From the NCBI RefSeq assembly GCF_004361885.1, contig NZ_SNWH01000002.1:185842-249841 (forward strand): a stretch of 64,000 bases of DNA, given 5' to 3'. This stretch comes from Halomonas ventosae (GTDB lineage: Bacteria > Pseudomonadota > Gammaproteobacteria > Pseudomonadales > Halomonadaceae). Position numbers and translations under genes: made by a program. Position 1 is the stretch's first letter; each line of letters begins with the position of its first letter. The notes below the pieces were generated by a model, which was not told where the DNA came from, ran no database searches, and saw only the letters and a list, made by a program, of their open reading frames with translations. Below, in pieces: positions 54,128-64,000 of the stretch.

Positions 54128-54487
54128 ATGCAAGTTGCCATTCTCATGACCCATGTGGTGATCGCCATCGCCCTGGTCGTCCTGATCCTGCTGCAGCAGG
54201 GCAAGGGCGCTGAAGCTGGTGCCGCCTTCGGGGGCGGTGCGTCTCAGACTGTATTCGGCTCGCGAGGCAGCGGTAGCTTCCTGGCGAAGTTTACCGGACT
54301 GCTGGCTGCGGCCTTCTTTGCCACGTCATTAACGCTGGCTTACTTCGCCTCCCAGGCCGGCCAGTCACCGGAGGCTGGCATTCCCGATGCCGAGCTGATC
54401 GATCAGCAGAATGCCGTGCCGACCCTTGACGATACTGGCGGCAATATGGATAATGCTGCGCCAACGCTGGAGAAAAACGGCGGTTGA
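54128..54487 (+). CDS. secG: Preprotein translocase subunit SecG
   Basis: A 119-residue membrane protein with two helices, VAILMTHVVIAIALVVLILLQQGKGAEAGAAFGGGASQTVFGSRGS between them, and FLAKFTGLLAAAFFATSLTLAYFAS. The LQQGKGAxxGAAFGGGAS motif is diagnostic. It follows tpiA by 4 bp and precedes tRNA-Leu, the usual gammaproteobacterial layout. The C-terminal tail is longer and more acidic than in E. coli. Confidence 0.95.
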   Translation: MQVAILMTHVVIAIALVVLILLQQGKGAEAGAAFGGGASQTVFGSRGSGSFLAKFTGLLAAAFFATSLTLAYFASQAGQSPEAGIPDAELIDQQNAVPTLDDTGGNMDNAAPTLEKNGG

Positions 54488-54510
54488 TGCCGTTATCCAG
54501 TCTCCCCGAT

Positions 54511-54597
54511 GCCGAAGTGGTGGAATTGGTAGACACGCTATCTTGAGGGGGTAGTGGCCTTATGGCCGTGCGGGTTCAAGTCCCGCCTTCGGCACCA
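54511..54597 (+). tRNA. tRNA-Leu (GAG anticodon)
   Basis: An 87-base class II tRNA with a long variable arm. The acceptor GCCGAAG pairs with CTTCGGC and CCA is encoded. The anticodon loop TTGAGGG, between CTATC and GGTAG, carries GAG and reads CUC/CUU. It lies 23 bp after secG, so it is probably processed from the secG message. Confidence 0.95.
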
Positions 54598-54663
54598 TAT
54601 GCGAGGTAGTCGACATCAACGTCGGAACTTCAAAGCAGAATTGGCAGTATGCGGTGTTGCCGC

Positions 54664-54692
54664 TTGACAAAGCCGTCAAGCGGGCTTAGAAT
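54664..54692 (+). promoter_or_regulatory. Sigma-70 promoter for tRNA-fMet
   Basis: TTGACA (54664-54669), a 17-base spacer and TAGAAT (54687-54692) form a near-consensus promoter. The tRNA begins 16 bases after the -10. Confidence 0.8.
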
Positions 54693-54708
54693 CACCGGCC
54701 TAGATTGA

Positions 54709-54785
<77 letters not shown>

Positions 54786-54853
54786 TCTTCCTGGCAGGCA
54801 TGCAGGCTTGAGGGGCATGCCAGAGAGCCGAAGTGGTATACAGGTTTCTTGTG

Positions 54854-54881
54854 AAAGCCCCTTCCTGTGAAGGGGCTTTTT
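54854..54881 (+). terminator. Terminator after tRNA-fMet
   Basis: AAAGCCCCTTC (54854-54864) pairs with GAAGGGGCTTT (54869-54879) around CTGT, followed by TTTG. It separates the tRNA unit from the rimP-nusA operon. Confidence 0.85.
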
Positions 54882-55001
54882 GTTAGCAGCTTGTCCGCCG
54901 GAGATGGCGGCGCTGCCCAGGGTAACACCAATCAGTCACCTGACTCTTCTTCTTCACTCCCGGCCAGGTGCCTGACGCAACGGCTGTAGGAGCTTTCTCT
55001 C

Positions 55002-55460
55002 GTGGCAATCAACAATGCTGCGCTGCATGCGCTGATCGAACCGGTGGTCTCCGCCATGGGGTTCGAGCTATGGGGCATCGACCATCTGTCCCAGGGTAAG
55101 CATTCCCGCCTGGTGATCTACATCGATCACGAGGAGGGGGTAAGCGTTGACGATTGCGCCGATGTCAGCCGTCAGGTCAGTGCGTTACTCGATGTCGAGG
55201 ATCCGCTACCCGGCGAATATCGGCTGGAAGTCTCCTCGCCAGGCATGGACCGGCCGCTGTTCACCCTTGAGCAGTTCGAACGCTACGCTGGCCATGTGGT
55301 GGCCATGAAGCTGCGCCTGCCCTTCGACGGGCGGCGCAAGTTCCAGGGGCTGCTGGCCGGGGTCGAGAGCGATGAGGTGCTGCTGCAGATCGGCGGCGAG
55401 GAGTATTGCTTTCCCATCGAGGGTATCGATCAGGCGCGGGTCGTCCCGCAGTTTACGTGA
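55002..55460 (+). CDS. rimP: Ribosome maturation factor RimP
   Basis: A 152-residue RimP. It starts with GTG (AGGAG 10 bases before). The N-terminal domain has [80 protein letters not shown] and the C-terminal SH3-like domain ends the protein. It assists 30S assembly and opens the nusA operon. Confidence 0.96.
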   Translation: MAINNAALHALIEPVVSAMGFELWGIDHLSQGKHSRLVIYIDHEEGVSVDDCADVSRQVSALLDVEDPLPGEYRLEVSSPGMDRPLFTLEQFERYAGHVVAMKLRLPFDGRRKFQGLLAGVESDEVLLQIGGEEYCFPIEGIDQARVVPQFT

Positions 55461-55503
55461 TGCGCTCGGTGCATAAGGACAGGTTCACTGGCGAGGCTAA
55501 GGC

Positions 55504-56997
55504 ATGAGTAAAGAAATTCTGGCGGTCGTCGACGCGATCTCCAACGAGAAGGGGGTCCCCCGCGAGGTGATCTTCGAGGCCGTCGAGGCGGCCCTGGCCA
55601 GTGCATCGCGCAAGCGCTTTGAGGACGAGGAAGCCCGCGTGCGCGTGCATATCGACCGCGAGACCGGTGACTACGAGACATTCCGCCGCTGGGAAGTGGT
55701 CGATGATGATGACTTCGACGGGCCGGATGCCCAGATCAAGCTCTCCTATGCGCAGCGTCGTGATCCGCCCCTGGGAGTGGGTGACGTGGTCGAGGAGCGC
55801 ATCGAGAATGCCTCCTTCGGCCGGATCGCCGCCCAGACGGCAAAGCAGGTCATCGTGCAGAAGGTGCGCGAGGCGGAGCGGGCCGAGGTGGTCCGCCAGT
55901 ATGCCGAGCGCGAGGGTGAGCTGGTCGCCGGCATCGTCAAGAAAACGACACGCGACGGCCTGATCATCGATCTGGGCGACAATGCCGAGGCCTTCCTGCC
56001 GCGCAGCGAGATGATTCCCGGCGAGCGCTACCGCATGAATGAGCGAGTTCGCGCGCTGCTGGTCAAGGTCGACCCCGAGGCGCGTGGCGCCCAGCTGATC
56101 CTGTCGCGCACCTGTCCGGAGTTGATCATCGAGCTGTTCAGCATCGAGGTGCCGGAGATCGCCGAACAGCTCATCGAGATCAAAGGTGCGGCGCGCGACC
56201 CCGGCTCGCGGGCCAAGATTGCGGTTAAGACCAATGACCGGCGTATCGACCCGGTGGGGGCCTGTGTGGGGATGCGCGGCTCCCGCGTGCAGGCTGTCTC
56301 CTCGGAGCTACAGAACGAGCGCGTCGACATTGTGCTGTGGGACGACAACCCCGCCCAGCTGGTGATCAACGCCATGGCGCCGGCGGATGTCGCCTCGATC
56401 CTCGTTGATGAAGAGGCCCATGCGATGGACGTGGCCGTGGCCCAGGAAAACCTGGCCCAGGCTATCGGCCGCAGTGGCCAGAACGTGCGCCTGGCCTCTG
56501 AGCTCACCGGATGGCGACTCAATGTCATGACCGAGGAAGAGGCCGAGGACAAGCGCGACCAGGAGATCGATAGCCTGGTGGAGAGTTTCATCCAGCATCT
56601 GCACATTGACGAAGACGTGGCGCGCCTGCTGGTGGAAGAGGGCTTCACCTCCCTGGAGGAGATCGCCTACGTGCCGGTCGAGGAGATGCTGGAGATCGAA
56701 GAGTTCGACGAGGACCTCATCGAGGAGCTGCGCTCTCGAGCCAAGGACGAACTGCTAAACCTGGCCATTGCCTCCGAGGAGGCGCTCGATGGCGCCCAGC
56801 CGGCCGACGACCTGCTGGAGATGGACAGTATGGAGCGCCACCTGGCCTTTATCTTGGCCAGCCGGGGCATTGTCACCATGGAGGACCTGGCCGAGCAGTC
56901 CGTCGATGACCTGCTGGACATCGAGGGCATCGACGAGGAGCGCGCCGCGGCACTGATCATGACTGCCCGTGCGCCATGGTTCGAGAGCGAACAGTAA
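55504..56997 (+). CDS. nusA: Transcription factor NusA
   Basis: A 497-residue protein. The N-terminal RNA polymerase-binding domain (1-130), S1 domain (about 135-200, [27 protein letters not shown]), KH1 and KH2 (about 225-345, with [17 protein letters not shown]) and two C-terminal acidic HhH-like repeats ([11 protein letters not shown] and [11 protein letters not shown]) follow in order. The two repeats match the gammaproteobacterial long form. It controls pausing, termination and antitermination. Confidence 0.97.
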   Translation: MSKEILAVVDAISNEKGVPREVIFEAVEAALASASRKRFEDEEARVRVHIDRETGDYETFRRWEVVDDDDFDGPDAQIKLSYAQRRDPPLGVGDVVEERIENASFGRIAAQTAKQVIVQKVREAERAEVVRQYAEREGELVAGIVKKTTRDGLIIDLGDNAEAFLPRSEMIPGERYRMNERVRALLVKVDPEARGAQLILSRTCPELIIELFSIEVPEIAEQLIEIKGAARDPGSRAKIAVKTNDRRIDPVGACVGMRGSRVQAVSSELQNERVDIVLWDDNPAQLVINAMAPADVASILVDEEAHAMDVAVAQENLAQAIGRSGQNVRLASELTGWRLNVMTEEEAEDKRDQEIDSLVESFIQHLHIDEDVARLLVEEGFTSLEEIAYVPVEEMLEIEEFDEDLIEELRSRAKDELLNLAIASEEALDGAQPADDLLEMDSMERHLAFILASRGIVTMEDLAEQSVDDLLDIEGIDEERAAALIMTARAPWFESEQ

Positions 56998-57024
56998 ACG
57001 GGTCACGGGCTGAGGAGGGTCGTA

Positions 57025-59556
57025 ATGTCAGAAATGACCGTTAAGGATTTTGCAGCGAAGGTGGGGCGCGACGTGCCTCGCCTGCTGGAGCAGATGAAAG
57101 AAGCCGGGCTTGGTCAGAAGTCTGAGAGCGATGCCGTGTCCGAGGAGGACAAGCGTCAGTTGCTCGACTATCTCACCAAGAGCCATGGCGGTAGCGGCGC
57201 TGGGGCGAAAAACCGCATCACCCTGACGCGCAAGACGCGCAGCCGCATCAAGACCGGCGAGCGAGGCAAGAGCATCGAGGTGCAGGTGCGCAAGAAACGC
57301 ACCTACGTCAAGCGTGCCGAGGAAGAGACTCAGCCGGAGCCGATGAAAGACGCCGGACCGCGCCAGCTGGTCGGCGATATGGCGGATTCCCAGCAGGCCC
57401 AGGCCGCTAAGGATGCCCGTGAGGCTGAGGAAGCCAAGGCGCGTGCCGCCGAGGAGTCCGCCCGCGAGGCGGCAGCCAAGCTCGAGGCTGAGAAGGCCGC
57501 CGTCGAGCCGGAGATCCCAGTGCCTGAGCTCGACACTACTTCGGCCACGGAAGCCGAGGAGCCCCCGGCTCCACCCAAGGAGGGACGCCCCGAGCCGCGC
57601 CGCGCCGCGGTCAAGAAGGCGACCACCAAGGCCGGCGCCGGCAAGAAGGGCCGTGGCGAGCGTGACGAAGAGGATCGCGGTGATCGCGAGGAGCGGCGTC
57701 GTGGCGGCAAGAAGGCCAAGCGCGCCGAGCGTCGCGGTGGTCGCCGCGGTGGCGGTGCCCAGGGCGGTGGCAAGCATGGCTTCCAGAAGCCGACCCAGCC
57801 AATCGTCCGCGAGGTCTCCATCCCTGAGTCGATCAGCGTTGCCGACCTGGCCGACAAGATGTCGATCAAGGCCAACGAGGTCATCAAGGCCATGTTCACC
57901 ATGGGGGCGGCGGTGACCATCAACCAGACCATCGACCAGGACACCGCGGCCATCGTGGTCGAGGAGATGGGCCACAAGCCCAAGCTGGTCAAGGACGATG
58001 CGCTGGAGACCGAGGTTCTCGAGGGTATCTCCTATGAAGGCGAGGAGATCACCCGCTCGCCGGTGGTCACGGTCATGGGTCACGTCGACCACGGCAAGAC
58101 CTCACTGCTCGACTACATCCGCAAGGCCAAGGTGGCCACCGGCGAAGCTGGCGGCATCACCCAGCACATCGGCGCCTATCATGTCGAGGATGATCATGGC
58201 GGCGTGACCTTCCTGGATACCCCAGGCCACGCGGCGTTCACCGCCATGCGTGCCCGCGGCGCCAAGGCCACCGACGTGGTGGTGTTGGTGGTGGCCGCCG
58301 ATGACGGTGTGATGCCACAGACCATCGAGGCGATCGAGCACGCCAGGGCCGCCGAGGTGCCGATGGTGGTGGCCGTCAACAAGATCGACAAGTCGGGTGC
58401 GGACCCGGACCGGGTCAGAAACGAGCTCTCACAGTATGGCGTGATCTCCGAGGAGTGGGGTGGCGACACTCAGTTCGTGCATGTCTCTGCGCACACCGGC
58501 GAGGGCATCGAGGAGCTACTGGAAGCCATCCAACTGGTCTCGGAAGTGCTCGAACTCAAGGCGGTCCCCGAGGCGCCCGGCAAGGGCGTGGTGGTCGAGT
58601 CGCGCCTGGACAAGGGACGCGGCCCGGTGGCCACGGTGCTGGTCCAGAACGGTACCCTGAAGAAGGGCGACATCGTGCTGGCTGGCCTGCACTACGGCCG
58701 TGTCCGCGCGCTGACCAACGAACTGGGCAAGCAGGTTGACCAGGCCGGCCCTTCCACCCCGGTGGAGATCCAGGGTCTGGACGGTACTCCCGAGGCCGGT
58801 GACGACTTCATGGTGCTGGCCGACGAGAAGAAGGCCCGCGAGGTCGCCAACTTCCGTCAAGGCAAGTACCGCGAGGTGCGCCTGGCGCGCCAGCAGAAGG
58901 CCAAGCTGGAGAACATGTTCAGCCAGATGGGCCAGGAAGTCGCCGCCAAACTCAATATCGTGCTCAAGGCTGATGTCCAGGGTTCCCTGGAGGCCATCAA
59001 GGGCGCTCTCGAAGAGCTCTCCACCGATGAGGTGGAAGTGGCCGTGGTCTCGTCCGGCGTGGGTGGCATCACCGGTACCGATGCCAACCTGGCGTTGGCC
59101 AGTGACGCCATCGTGATCGGCTTCAACGTGCGTGCCGATGCTGCGGCCCGCGAGATCATCGAACGTGAAGGCCTGGACCTGCGCTACTACAGCGTCATCT
59201 ACCAGCTGATCGACGAGGTCAAGCAGGCGATGAGCGGCATGCTGGCACCCGAGTGGAAGGAGGAGATCGTTGGCGTGGCCGAAGTCCGTGACGTCTTCCG
59301 CGCACCCAAGATCGGTGCCGTGGCCGGCTGCATGGTGGTCGAGGGCAGCGTCTTCCGTAACAAGAAGATCCGTGTGCTGCGCGACAACGTGGTGATCTAC
59401 GAGGGAGAGCTCGAGTCGCTGCGCCGCTTCAAGGACGACGTCCAGGAGGTGCGCAGCGGCATGGAGTGCGGTATCGGCGTGAAGAACTACAACGATGTCC
59501 AGGTCGGCGACAAGATCGAGGTCTTCGATCAGGTCAAGGTCGAGCGGACCCTCTAA
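57025..59556 (+). CDS. infB: Translation initiation factor IF-2
   Basis: An 843-residue protein. A long charged linker (about 50-270) includes Arg/Gly-rich runs. The G domain has G1 GHVDHGKT at about 352-359, G3 DTPGHAAF and G4 [11 protein letters not shown], followed by domains II-IV that bind fMet-tRNA at the C-terminus. N-terminal IF2-assoc sequence [25 protein letters not shown] is present. An internal start for a shorter form, as in E. coli, is possible, but I did not identify one. Confidence 0.97.
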   Translation: MSEMTVKDFAAKVGRDVPRLLEQMKEAGLGQKSESDAVSEEDKRQLLDYLTKSHGGSGAGAKNRITLTRKTRSRIKTGERGKSIEVQVRKKRTYVKRAEEETQPEPMKDAGPRQLVGDMADSQQAQAAKDAREAEEAKARAAEESAREAAAKLEAEKAAVEPEIPVPELDTTSATEAEEPPAPPKEGRPEPRRAAVKKATTKAGAGKKGRGERDEEDRGDREERRRGGKKAKRAERRGGRRGGGAQGGGKHGFQKPTQPIVREVSIPESISVADLADKMSIKANEVIKAMFTMGAAVTINQTIDQDTAAIVVEEMGHKPKLVKDDALETEVLEGISYEGEEITRSPVVTVMGHVDHGKTSLLDYIRKAKVATGEAGGITQHIGAYHVEDDHGGVTFLDTPGHAAFTAMRARGAKATDVVVLVVAADDGVMPQTIEAIEHARAAEVPMVVAVNKIDKSGADPDRVRNELSQYGVISEEWGGDTQFVHVSAHTGEGIEELLEAIQLVSEVLELKAVPEAPGKGVVVESRLDKGRGPVATVLVQNGTLKKGDIVLAGLHYGRVRALTNELGKQVDQAGPSTPVEIQGLDGTPEAGDDFMVLADEKKAREVANFRQGKYREVRLARQQKAKLENMFSQMGQEVAAKLNIVLKADVQGSLEAIKGALEELSTDEVEVAVVSSGVGGITGTDANLALASDAIVIGFNVRADAAAREIIEREGLDLRYYSVIYQLIDEVKQAMSGMLAPEWKEEIVGVAEVRDVFRAPKIGAVAGCMVVEGSVFRNKKIRVLRDNVVIYEGELESLRRFKDDVQEVRSGMECGIGVKNYNDVQVGDKIEVFDQVKVERTL

Positions 59557-59573
59557 GGAGCGAGGAGTCGACC

Positions 59574-60035
59574 ATGCGCGAGTTTAAGCGTACCGACCGG
59601 GTGGCTGACCAGCTCCAGAAGGAGCTGGCGGAGCTCATCCAGCGTGAGGTCAAGGATCCGCGGCTGGGGATGGTCACGGTCAGCGGTGTCGAGGTCAGTC
59701 GCGACCTCGGCTATGCCGATGTTCACGTGACCCTGCTGGGCGAGCAGACTCCGGAGCGCATCAAGGAGAACCTGGCGGTGCTCAAGCGGGCCGCCGGTTT
59801 CCTGCGCAGCCAGATCGCCCGGCGCATCAAGCTGCGCCATGTGCCGGAACTGCGCTTCCACTACGACGAGAGCGTGGTGCGTGGCCAGCGGCTCTCGTCG
59901 CTGATCGACGAGGCCGTCGCCAGTGACCAGGCCCAGCATGATGAGGCGTCGAAGGACGACCGCAGCGCGGCAGACGGGTCGGTGGGCAATGGTTCGCCAG
60001 GCCATGGTTCGGCAGAACGGGACGAGCGCGACTGA
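59574..60035 (+). CDS. rbfA: Ribosome-binding factor RbfA
   Basis: A 153-residue RbfA with the KH-like core MREFKRTDRVADQLQKELAELIQREVKDPRLGMVTVSGVEVSRDLGYADVHVTLL and the family end RIKLRHVPELRFHYDESVVRGQRLSSLIDEAV. A disordered polar tail follows (about 125-153). It matures the 16S 5' end. The stop overlaps truB (TGATG). Confidence 0.95.
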   Translation: MREFKRTDRVADQLQKELAELIQREVKDPRLGMVTVSGVEVSRDLGYADVHVTLLGEQTPERIKENLAVLKRAAGFLRSQIARRIKLRHVPELRFHYDESVVRGQRLSSLIDEAVASDQAQHDEASKDDRSAADGSVGNGSPGHGSAERDERD

Positions 60036-60952
60036 TGGCAAGGCGGCGTCGCGGGTTGCCGGTGAACGGCGTGCTGCTGCTGGACAAGCCCGCGGGCCTA
60101 TCCAGCAATCATGCGCTGCAGCGGGCGCGGCACCTGTTCCAGGCCCGGAAGGCCGGCCACACAGGCACGCTCGATCCCATGGCCACCGGCCTGTTGCCGG
60201 TATGCTTTGGTGAGGCGACCAAGTTCTCCGCCCACCTGCTGCAGGCCGACAAGGTCTACCGTACCCGGGTGGAGCTCGGCGCGATCACTGACAGCGGCGA
60301 TGCAGAAGGTCAGGTGGTAGAGCGTCACACGGTGCCGCGGCTGGTCGAGGCCGATATCGAGAGCCTGCTGGCGCGCTTCCACGGCGAGATCGAGCAAGTG
60401 CCGCCGATGTACTCGGCGCTCAAGCATCAGGGGCGCAAGCTCTACGAACTGGCCCGTGAGGGCAAGTCGATCGAGCGTGCGGCGAGGCGCGTGAAGGTGT
60501 ATGATGCGCGGCTTCTTGCCCTTGCCGACAGCGCCTTCGAACTCGAGGTGCGCGTCAGCAAAGGCACCTATATCCGGACCCTGGCCGAGGACATGGGCCA
60601 GGCCCTGGGCTGTGGAGCGCACATCAGCGCGCTGCGCCGCCTGGGAACAGGCCCCTTCACGAGCGAGGGCATGCTAACCCTCGACGCACTGGAGGCCCTG
60701 CCCGGCCAGGCCGAACGTCAGGCAGTACTGTTGCCGATCGACGTGTTGGTCGACCATCTGCCGCGCCTCGAGGTTGATGCCGCGGCGGCCAGCCGGCTGA
60801 CCCATGGTCTGGCGGCCCACGTCGAGACCGGCGAGCTGGCCGAGCAAGAGACGGCAAGACTCTACTGCGACGGTGCCTTGCTAGGCCTCGGCGTGGTGAC
60901 AGCGACACAGGAGGTGGCGCCGAAACGGCTGCTGAGCAGCGCAGCCGAGTGA
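60035..60952 (+). CDS. truB: tRNA pseudouridine-55 synthase TruB
   Basis: A 305-residue TruB. The N-terminal [53 protein letters not shown] includes the catalytic Asp in GTLDPMATG. Further motifs are [37 protein letters not shown] and [21 protein letters not shown]. The C-terminal extension is the PUA-like segment. It modifies U55 in the T loop. Confidence 0.96.
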   Translation: MARRRRGLPVNGVLLLDKPAGLSSNHALQRARHLFQARKAGHTGTLDPMATGLLPVCFGEATKFSAHLLQADKVYRTRVELGAITDSGDAEGQVVERHTVPRLVEADIESLLARFHGEIEQVPPMYSALKHQGRKLYELAREGKSIERAARRVKVYDARLLALADSAFELEVRVSKGTYIRTLAEDMGQALGCGAHISALRRLGTGPFTSEGMLTLDALEALPGQAERQAVLLPIDVLVDHLPRLEVDAAAASRLTHGLAAHVETGELAEQETARLYCDGALLGLGVVTATQEVAPKRLLSSAAE

Positions 60953-61031
60953 AGGGAGAGACGCCCGAGACTGCAAATATGCGTGGTCTCACACACTCAT
61001 CATTCAGGCATATTGCTTACTGGAGAGACAG

Positions 61032-61301
61032 ATGGCACTGACAGCCGAGCAGAAGTCCACAATCGTCAATGAGTACGGTCGTGGCGAGAACGACACCGGT
61101 TCCCCCGAAGTGCAGGTAGCCCTGCTGAGCGCCAATATCGACGGCCTGCAGGACCACTTCAAGACCAACAAGCAGGATCACCACTCCCGTCGTGGCCTGA
61201 TCCGCATGGTCAACCAACGCCGCAAGCTGCTGGACTACCTGAAGCGCAAGGATCTCGAGCGCTATCAGTCACTGATTCAGCGTCTGGGCCTGCGCCGTTA
61301 A
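61032..61301 (+). CDS. rpsO: 30S ribosomal protein S15
   Basis: An 89-residue S15: four helices with [52 protein letters not shown]. It binds the 16S central domain. It lies between truB and pnp; a terminator follows it, so pnp is expressed by read-through or its own promoter. Confidence 0.98.
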   Translation: MALTAEQKSTIVNEYGRGENDTGSPEVQVALLSANIDGLQDHFKTNKQDHHSRRGLIRMVNQRRKLLDYLKRKDLERYQSLIQRLGLRR

Positions 61302-61322
61302 GCGACGCATCCCACGCGGTAA

Positions 61323-61354
61323 CGAAACGGGCAGCCTTCGGGTTGCCCGTTTCG
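61323..61354 (+). terminator. Terminator between rpsO and pnp
   Basis: CGAAACGGGCA (61323-61333) pairs with TGCCCGTTTCG (61344-61354); inner pairs close on TTCG. No T run follows, and partial read-through into pnp is expected, as in E. coli. Confidence 0.75.
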
Positions 61355-61469
61355 CGTCAAGGGGCGGAAATCGCGCTAACCGGTGGCCGCTGCGGGCGTC
61401 AATCCCTAAAATGGTCGCCGAGTCAAAAACGACCCCCCATACAGAAAAGTCGATATAAAGGAAGTCGCC

Positions 61470-63605
61470 GTGAACCCGGTCAAGAAAACGTTTCAGTACG
61501 GTCGCAGCACCGTCACCCTGGAAACCGGGCGCATTGCCCGCCAGGCCACCGGTGCCGTGATGGTCACCATGGACGACACCGTGGTGCTGTGTACGGTGGT
61601 GGCCAAGAAAGAGGCCAACCCTGCGCAGCCCTTCTTTCCGCTGGGGGTGTTCTATCAGGAGAAGACCTACGCGGTCGGCAAGATTCCCGGCGGCTTCTTC
61701 AAGCGCGAGGGGCGTCCCACCGAGAAGGAAACCCTGACCTCGCGGCTGATCGACCGCCCGATCCGCCCCCTGTTCCCCAAGGGCTTCATGAACGAGGTGC
61801 AGGTGGTCTGCTCGGTGCTTTCCACCGACCGCAACCATGACCCGGACATCGCTGCCATGCTGGGTACCTCGGCCGCCCTGGCGATCTCTGGCGTGCCCTT
61901 CAATGGTCCGATCGGGGCCGCGCGCGTGGGCTTCACCGAGGACAGCGGTTACTACCTCAACCCCACCGTCGAGGAATTGACCGACTCCGAGCTCAACATG
62001 GTGGTTGCCGGCACCGATAAGGCGGTGCTGATGGTCGAGTCCGAGGCCAAGGAACTGCTCGAGGACGAGATGCTCGGCGCCGTGCTCTATGCCCACCAGG
62101 AGATGCAGGTAGCCATTCAGGCCATCAACGAGCTGACCGCCGAGGCCGGCAAGCCGAAGTGGGCGTGGCAGGCCCCGGTCGAGAATGTCGCCCTCAAGGA
62201 CGCCATGGCCGATGCCTACGAGCAGCAGGTCGGCGAGGCCTATCGCATCACTGACAAGATGGCCCGCCAGGACGCCTTGGCTGCCCTCAAGGAACAGGCG
62301 GTCGCGCGGTTCGCCGGCGAGCAAGCGGGCCAGTACGCTGCCGACGAGGTCAAGGGGGCCTTCGCCGGCCTGGAGAAGCGTGTGGTGCGTTCGCGCGTGG
62401 TCAAGGGCGAGCCGCGCATCGACGGCCGCGACCACAACACCGTGCGCCCACTCTCCATCGAGGTGGGCAGCCTGCCCAAGACCCATGGTTCGGCGATCTT
62501 CACCCGCGGCGAGACCCAGGCGATCGTGGTGGCGACGCTGGGTACCCTGCGCGATTCTCAACTGATCGAGTCGCTGGAGGGCGAGCGCAAGGACCGCTTC
62601 CTGCTGCACTACAACTTCCCCCCCTACAGCGTGGGCGAGGCCGGTTTCATGGGTGGCCCCAAGCGCCGCGAGATCGGCCACGGCCGTCTGGCACGCCGTG
62701 GCGTGCAGGCGATGCTGCCCGACGAGGCGGAGTTCCCCTACACCATCCGCGTGGTCTCCGAGATCACCGAATCCAACGGCTCGAGCTCCATGGCCTCGGT
62801 ATGCGGTGCGTCGCTGGCGCTGATGGACGCCGGGGTACCGATGAAGGCACCGGTAGCCGGCATCGCCATGGGGCTGGTCAAGGATGGCGATCAATTTGCT
62901 GTACTCACCGATATCCTGGGTGATGAGGATCATCTCGGCGACATGGACTTCAAGGTGGCCGGCTCGGCCTCCGGCGTTACTGCGTTGCAGATGGATATCA
63001 AGATCGAGGGCATCAACGAGGAGATCATGGAGGTTGCCCTGCAGCAGGCCTATGACGCTCGCCAGCAGATCCTCGAGCAGATGAACGTGGTGATTGCCAA
63101 GAGCCGTACCGAGGTCTCCGAAAACGCCCCCTCCATGGCGACCATCAAGATCGATCCTGAGAAGATTCGCGACGTCATCGGCAAGGGCGGCGCCACCATC
63201 CGCAAGATCTGCGAGGAGACCGGCGCTTCCATCGACCTCGACGATGACGGCACCGTGCGCATCTATGCCGAGGACAAGTCGGCAGCCAAGGCGGCCATCG
63301 ACACCGTGCTGGCGATCACCGCCGAGCCCGAGATCGGCAAGCTCTACCGCGGCAAGGTGGTGCGCATCGCCGATTTCGGTGCTTTCGTCAACATCATGCC
63401 GGGCACTGACGGTCTGGTGCATATCTCTCAGATCGTGCCGGAGCGGGTCAACGACGTGCGTGATTTCCTCAATGAGGGTGACGAGCCCATCGTCAAGGTG
63501 CTCGACATCGACAACCGCAACCGGGTGAAGCTCACCATCAAGGAGATCACCCCGGAAGAGAAGGCCGCGTTCGAGGCCGCTGAGGCCGCTGAACCCCAGC
63601 TTTAA
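61470..63605 (+). CDS. pnp: Polynucleotide phosphorylase
   Basis: A 711-residue PNPase with a GTG start and AAGGAAG about 7 bases before. Two RNase PH domains (about 10-220 and 315-550) flank a helical linker. The catalytic metal set is in [15 protein letters not shown] (Asp487, Asp493, Lys495 counting the GTG as 1). KH (about 553-615) and S1 (about 622-690) domains end the protein. It degrades RNA 3' to 5' with phosphate. Autoregulation through a pnp leader is plausible but not shown here. Confidence 0.98.
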   Translation: MNPVKKTFQYGRSTVTLETGRIARQATGAVMVTMDDTVVLCTVVAKKEANPAQPFFPLGVFYQEKTYAVGKIPGGFFKREGRPTEKETLTSRLIDRPIRPLFPKGFMNEVQVVCSVLSTDRNHDPDIAAMLGTSAALAISGVPFNGPIGAARVGFTEDSGYYLNPTVEELTDSELNMVVAGTDKAVLMVESEAKELLEDEMLGAVLYAHQEMQVAIQAINELTAEAGKPKWAWQAPVENVALKDAMADAYEQQVGEAYRITDKMARQDALAALKEQAVARFAGEQAGQYAADEVKGAFAGLEKRVVRSRVVKGEPRIDGRDHNTVRPLSIEVGSLPKTHGSAIFTRGETQAIVVATLGTLRDSQLIESLEGERKDRFLLHYNFPPYSVGEAGFMGGPKRREIGHGRLARRGVQAMLPDEAEFPYTIRVVSEITESNGSSSMASVCGASLALMDAGVPMKAPVAGIAMGLVKDGDQFAVLTDILGDEDHLGDMDFKVAGSASGVTALQMDIKIEGINEEIMEVALQQAYDARQQILEQMNVVIAKSRTEVSENAPSMATIKIDPEKIRDVIGKGGATIRKICEETGASIDLDDDGTVRIYAEDKSAAKAAIDTVLAITAEPEIGKLYRGKVVRIADFGAFVNIMPGTDGLVHISQIVPERVNDVRDFLNEGDEPIVKVLDIDNRNRVKLTIKEITPEEKAAFEAAEAAEPQL

Positions 63606-63626
63606 GCCTTATGCGTTAAGCCGTAA
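63601..63626. repeat. Interspersed TTAAGCCGTAAG repeat tract (copy 3a)
   Basis: TTAAGCCTTATGCGTTAAGCCGTAAG directly overlaps and follows the pnp stop. It is related to tracts at 21838 and 47530. Confidence 0.6.
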
Positions 63627-63630
63627 GAAA

Positions 63631-63665
63631 AACTGCCGCCAGGGCATGGCCCTGGCGGCAGTTTT
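63631..63665 (+). terminator. Terminator of pnp
   Basis: A 15-bp stem AACTGCCGCCAGGGC (63631-63645) pairs with 63649-63663 around three bases and is followed by TT within GTTTTCG. It closes the rimP-pnp operon. Confidence 0.85.
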
Positions 63666-63679
63666 CGATTTGCAAAAGA

Positions 63680-63710
63680 GCATGCCCCGAGGGTGAATCC
63701 TGGGGCATGC
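63680..63710 (-). terminator. Terminator of the thiolase gene
   Basis: GCATGCCCC (63680-63688) pairs with GGGGCATGC (63702-63710). On the minus strand the stem is followed by TCTTTTGC, a Rho-independent pattern for the leftward thiolase transcript. Confidence 0.75.
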
Positions 63711-63713
63711 TAT

Positions 63714-63740
63714 CTGGCTTACAGCGTGGCTTAACGCTCG
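63714..63740. repeat. Interspersed GGCTTACAG repeat tract (copy 3b)
   Basis: CTGGCTTACAGCGTGGCTTAACGCTCG overlaps the thiolase stop codon and mirrors copy 3a across the two terminators. Confidence 0.55.
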
Positions 63741-64000
63741 ATGGCCAGCGCCACGCCCTGTCCACCGCCGATGCACAGGGTGGCCAGGCCCTTCTTGGCG
63801 TCGCGGGCGATCATCTCGTGGACCAGGGTCACCAGGATGCGGCAGCCGGAGGCGCCGATGGGGTGGCCGAGGGCGATGGCGCCGCCGTTGACGTTGATCT
63901 TGCTGACATCCCAGCCGAGTTCCTTGTTGACGGAGAGGGCCTGGGCGGCGAAGGCTTCGTTAGCCTCGACCAGGTCCAGGTCGTCCAGGCTCCAGCCGGC
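63731..64000 (-). CDS. Thiolase (acetyl-CoA C-acyltransferase), C-terminal part
   Basis: The last 89 residues of a thiolase; the gene's 5' part lies outside the window. Reading inward from the window edge, the protein has [38 protein letters not shown] with the catalytic His of GHPIG, and [14 protein letters not shown] with the catalytic Cys. The family condenses or cleaves acyl-CoA; a biosynthetic acetoacetyl-CoA thiolase (PHB pathway, common in Halomonas) or a beta-oxidation enzyme are both possible. Confidence 0.93.
   Translation of the reverse strand, partial: AGWSLDDLDLVEANEAFAAQALSVNKELGWDVSKINVNGGAIALGHPIGASGCRILVTLVHEMIARDAKKGLATLCIGGGQGVALAIER

Noticed and set aside
61269..63422. 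717-residue minus-strand frame opposite pnp
   Set aside because: An antisense shadow of PNPase.

Overview
The window is a high-GC gammaproteobacterial chromosome segment that looks like Halomonadaceae (Halomonas or a close relative). The evidence is the Pseudomonas/Halomonas-type housekeeping synteny (recN-grpE-dnaK-dnaJ; dapB-carAB-greA-yhbY-rlmE-ftsH-folP-glmM-tpiA-secG-tRNA-Leu-tRNA-fMet-rimP-nusA-infB-rbfA-truB-rpsO-pnp), a UUG-started carA, the tmRNA tag ANDDNYAQGALAA, and TRAP and Liv-type transporters. This is inference from remembered gene order, not a database search.

Layout. (1) 1-1986: the leader-distal part of a type I-C-like CRISPR array with 29 repeats (the first cut by the window edge) and a decayed terminal repeat. 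It switches abruptly from one repeat sequence (21 copies) to another (8 copies) whose hairpin differs by a compensatory base-pair swap. No cas genes are in the window; the leader and cas genes should lie to the left. (2) 2116-14426: an MFS exporter, then an itaconate-type catabolic operon on the minus strand (hydratase, acyl-CoA dehydrogenase, MmgE/PrpD protein, CoA-transferase, citramalyl-CoA lyase, thioesterase, flavin oxidoreductase), a divergent LysR regulator and a DctPQM TRAP transporter. (3) 14647-26309: a Mop-type TOBE protein with a MOT1-like molybdate transporter, a Tat-exported PhoD phosphatase, a DUF4202 protein, a C45 Ntn-hydrolase coupled to a tiny secreted-peptide ORF, and a complete LivKHMGF-type ABC transporter. 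(4) 26438-30840: bipA, then a small accessory scar (orphan 95-aa protein, RelE/HTH toxin-antitoxin pair, integrase start remnant, TGCCCCC motif cluster) against the 3' end of ssrA (tmRNA), followed by smpB. (5) 30968-42121: ratA-rnfH, bamE, fur, recN (LexA site), grpE-dnaK-dnaJ (sigma-32 promoter), corA, DUF2218, an EamA transporter and dapB. (6) 42148-63605: carAB, greA, RNA and ribosome maturation genes, ftsH, folP, glmM, tpiA, secG, two tRNAs and the nusA-infB operon through pnp. (7) 63731-64000: the C-terminal end of a thiolase, cut by the window edge.

The most distinctive signals are the compensatory repeat switch in the CRISPR array, the extended itaconate operon with an acyl-CoA dehydrogenase lacking the usual catalytic Glu position, the ssrA-linked integration scar, two families of interspersed non-coding repeats (one with a covarying hairpin, one at three convergent gene ends), the 37-codon secreted-peptide ORF coupled to a C45 hydrolase, and the terminator plus 15-bp tandem repeats ahead of carA. 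I do not see a clearly new multi-gene system; the CRISPR repeat switch and the small peptide/C45 pair are the best candidates for undescribed biology.
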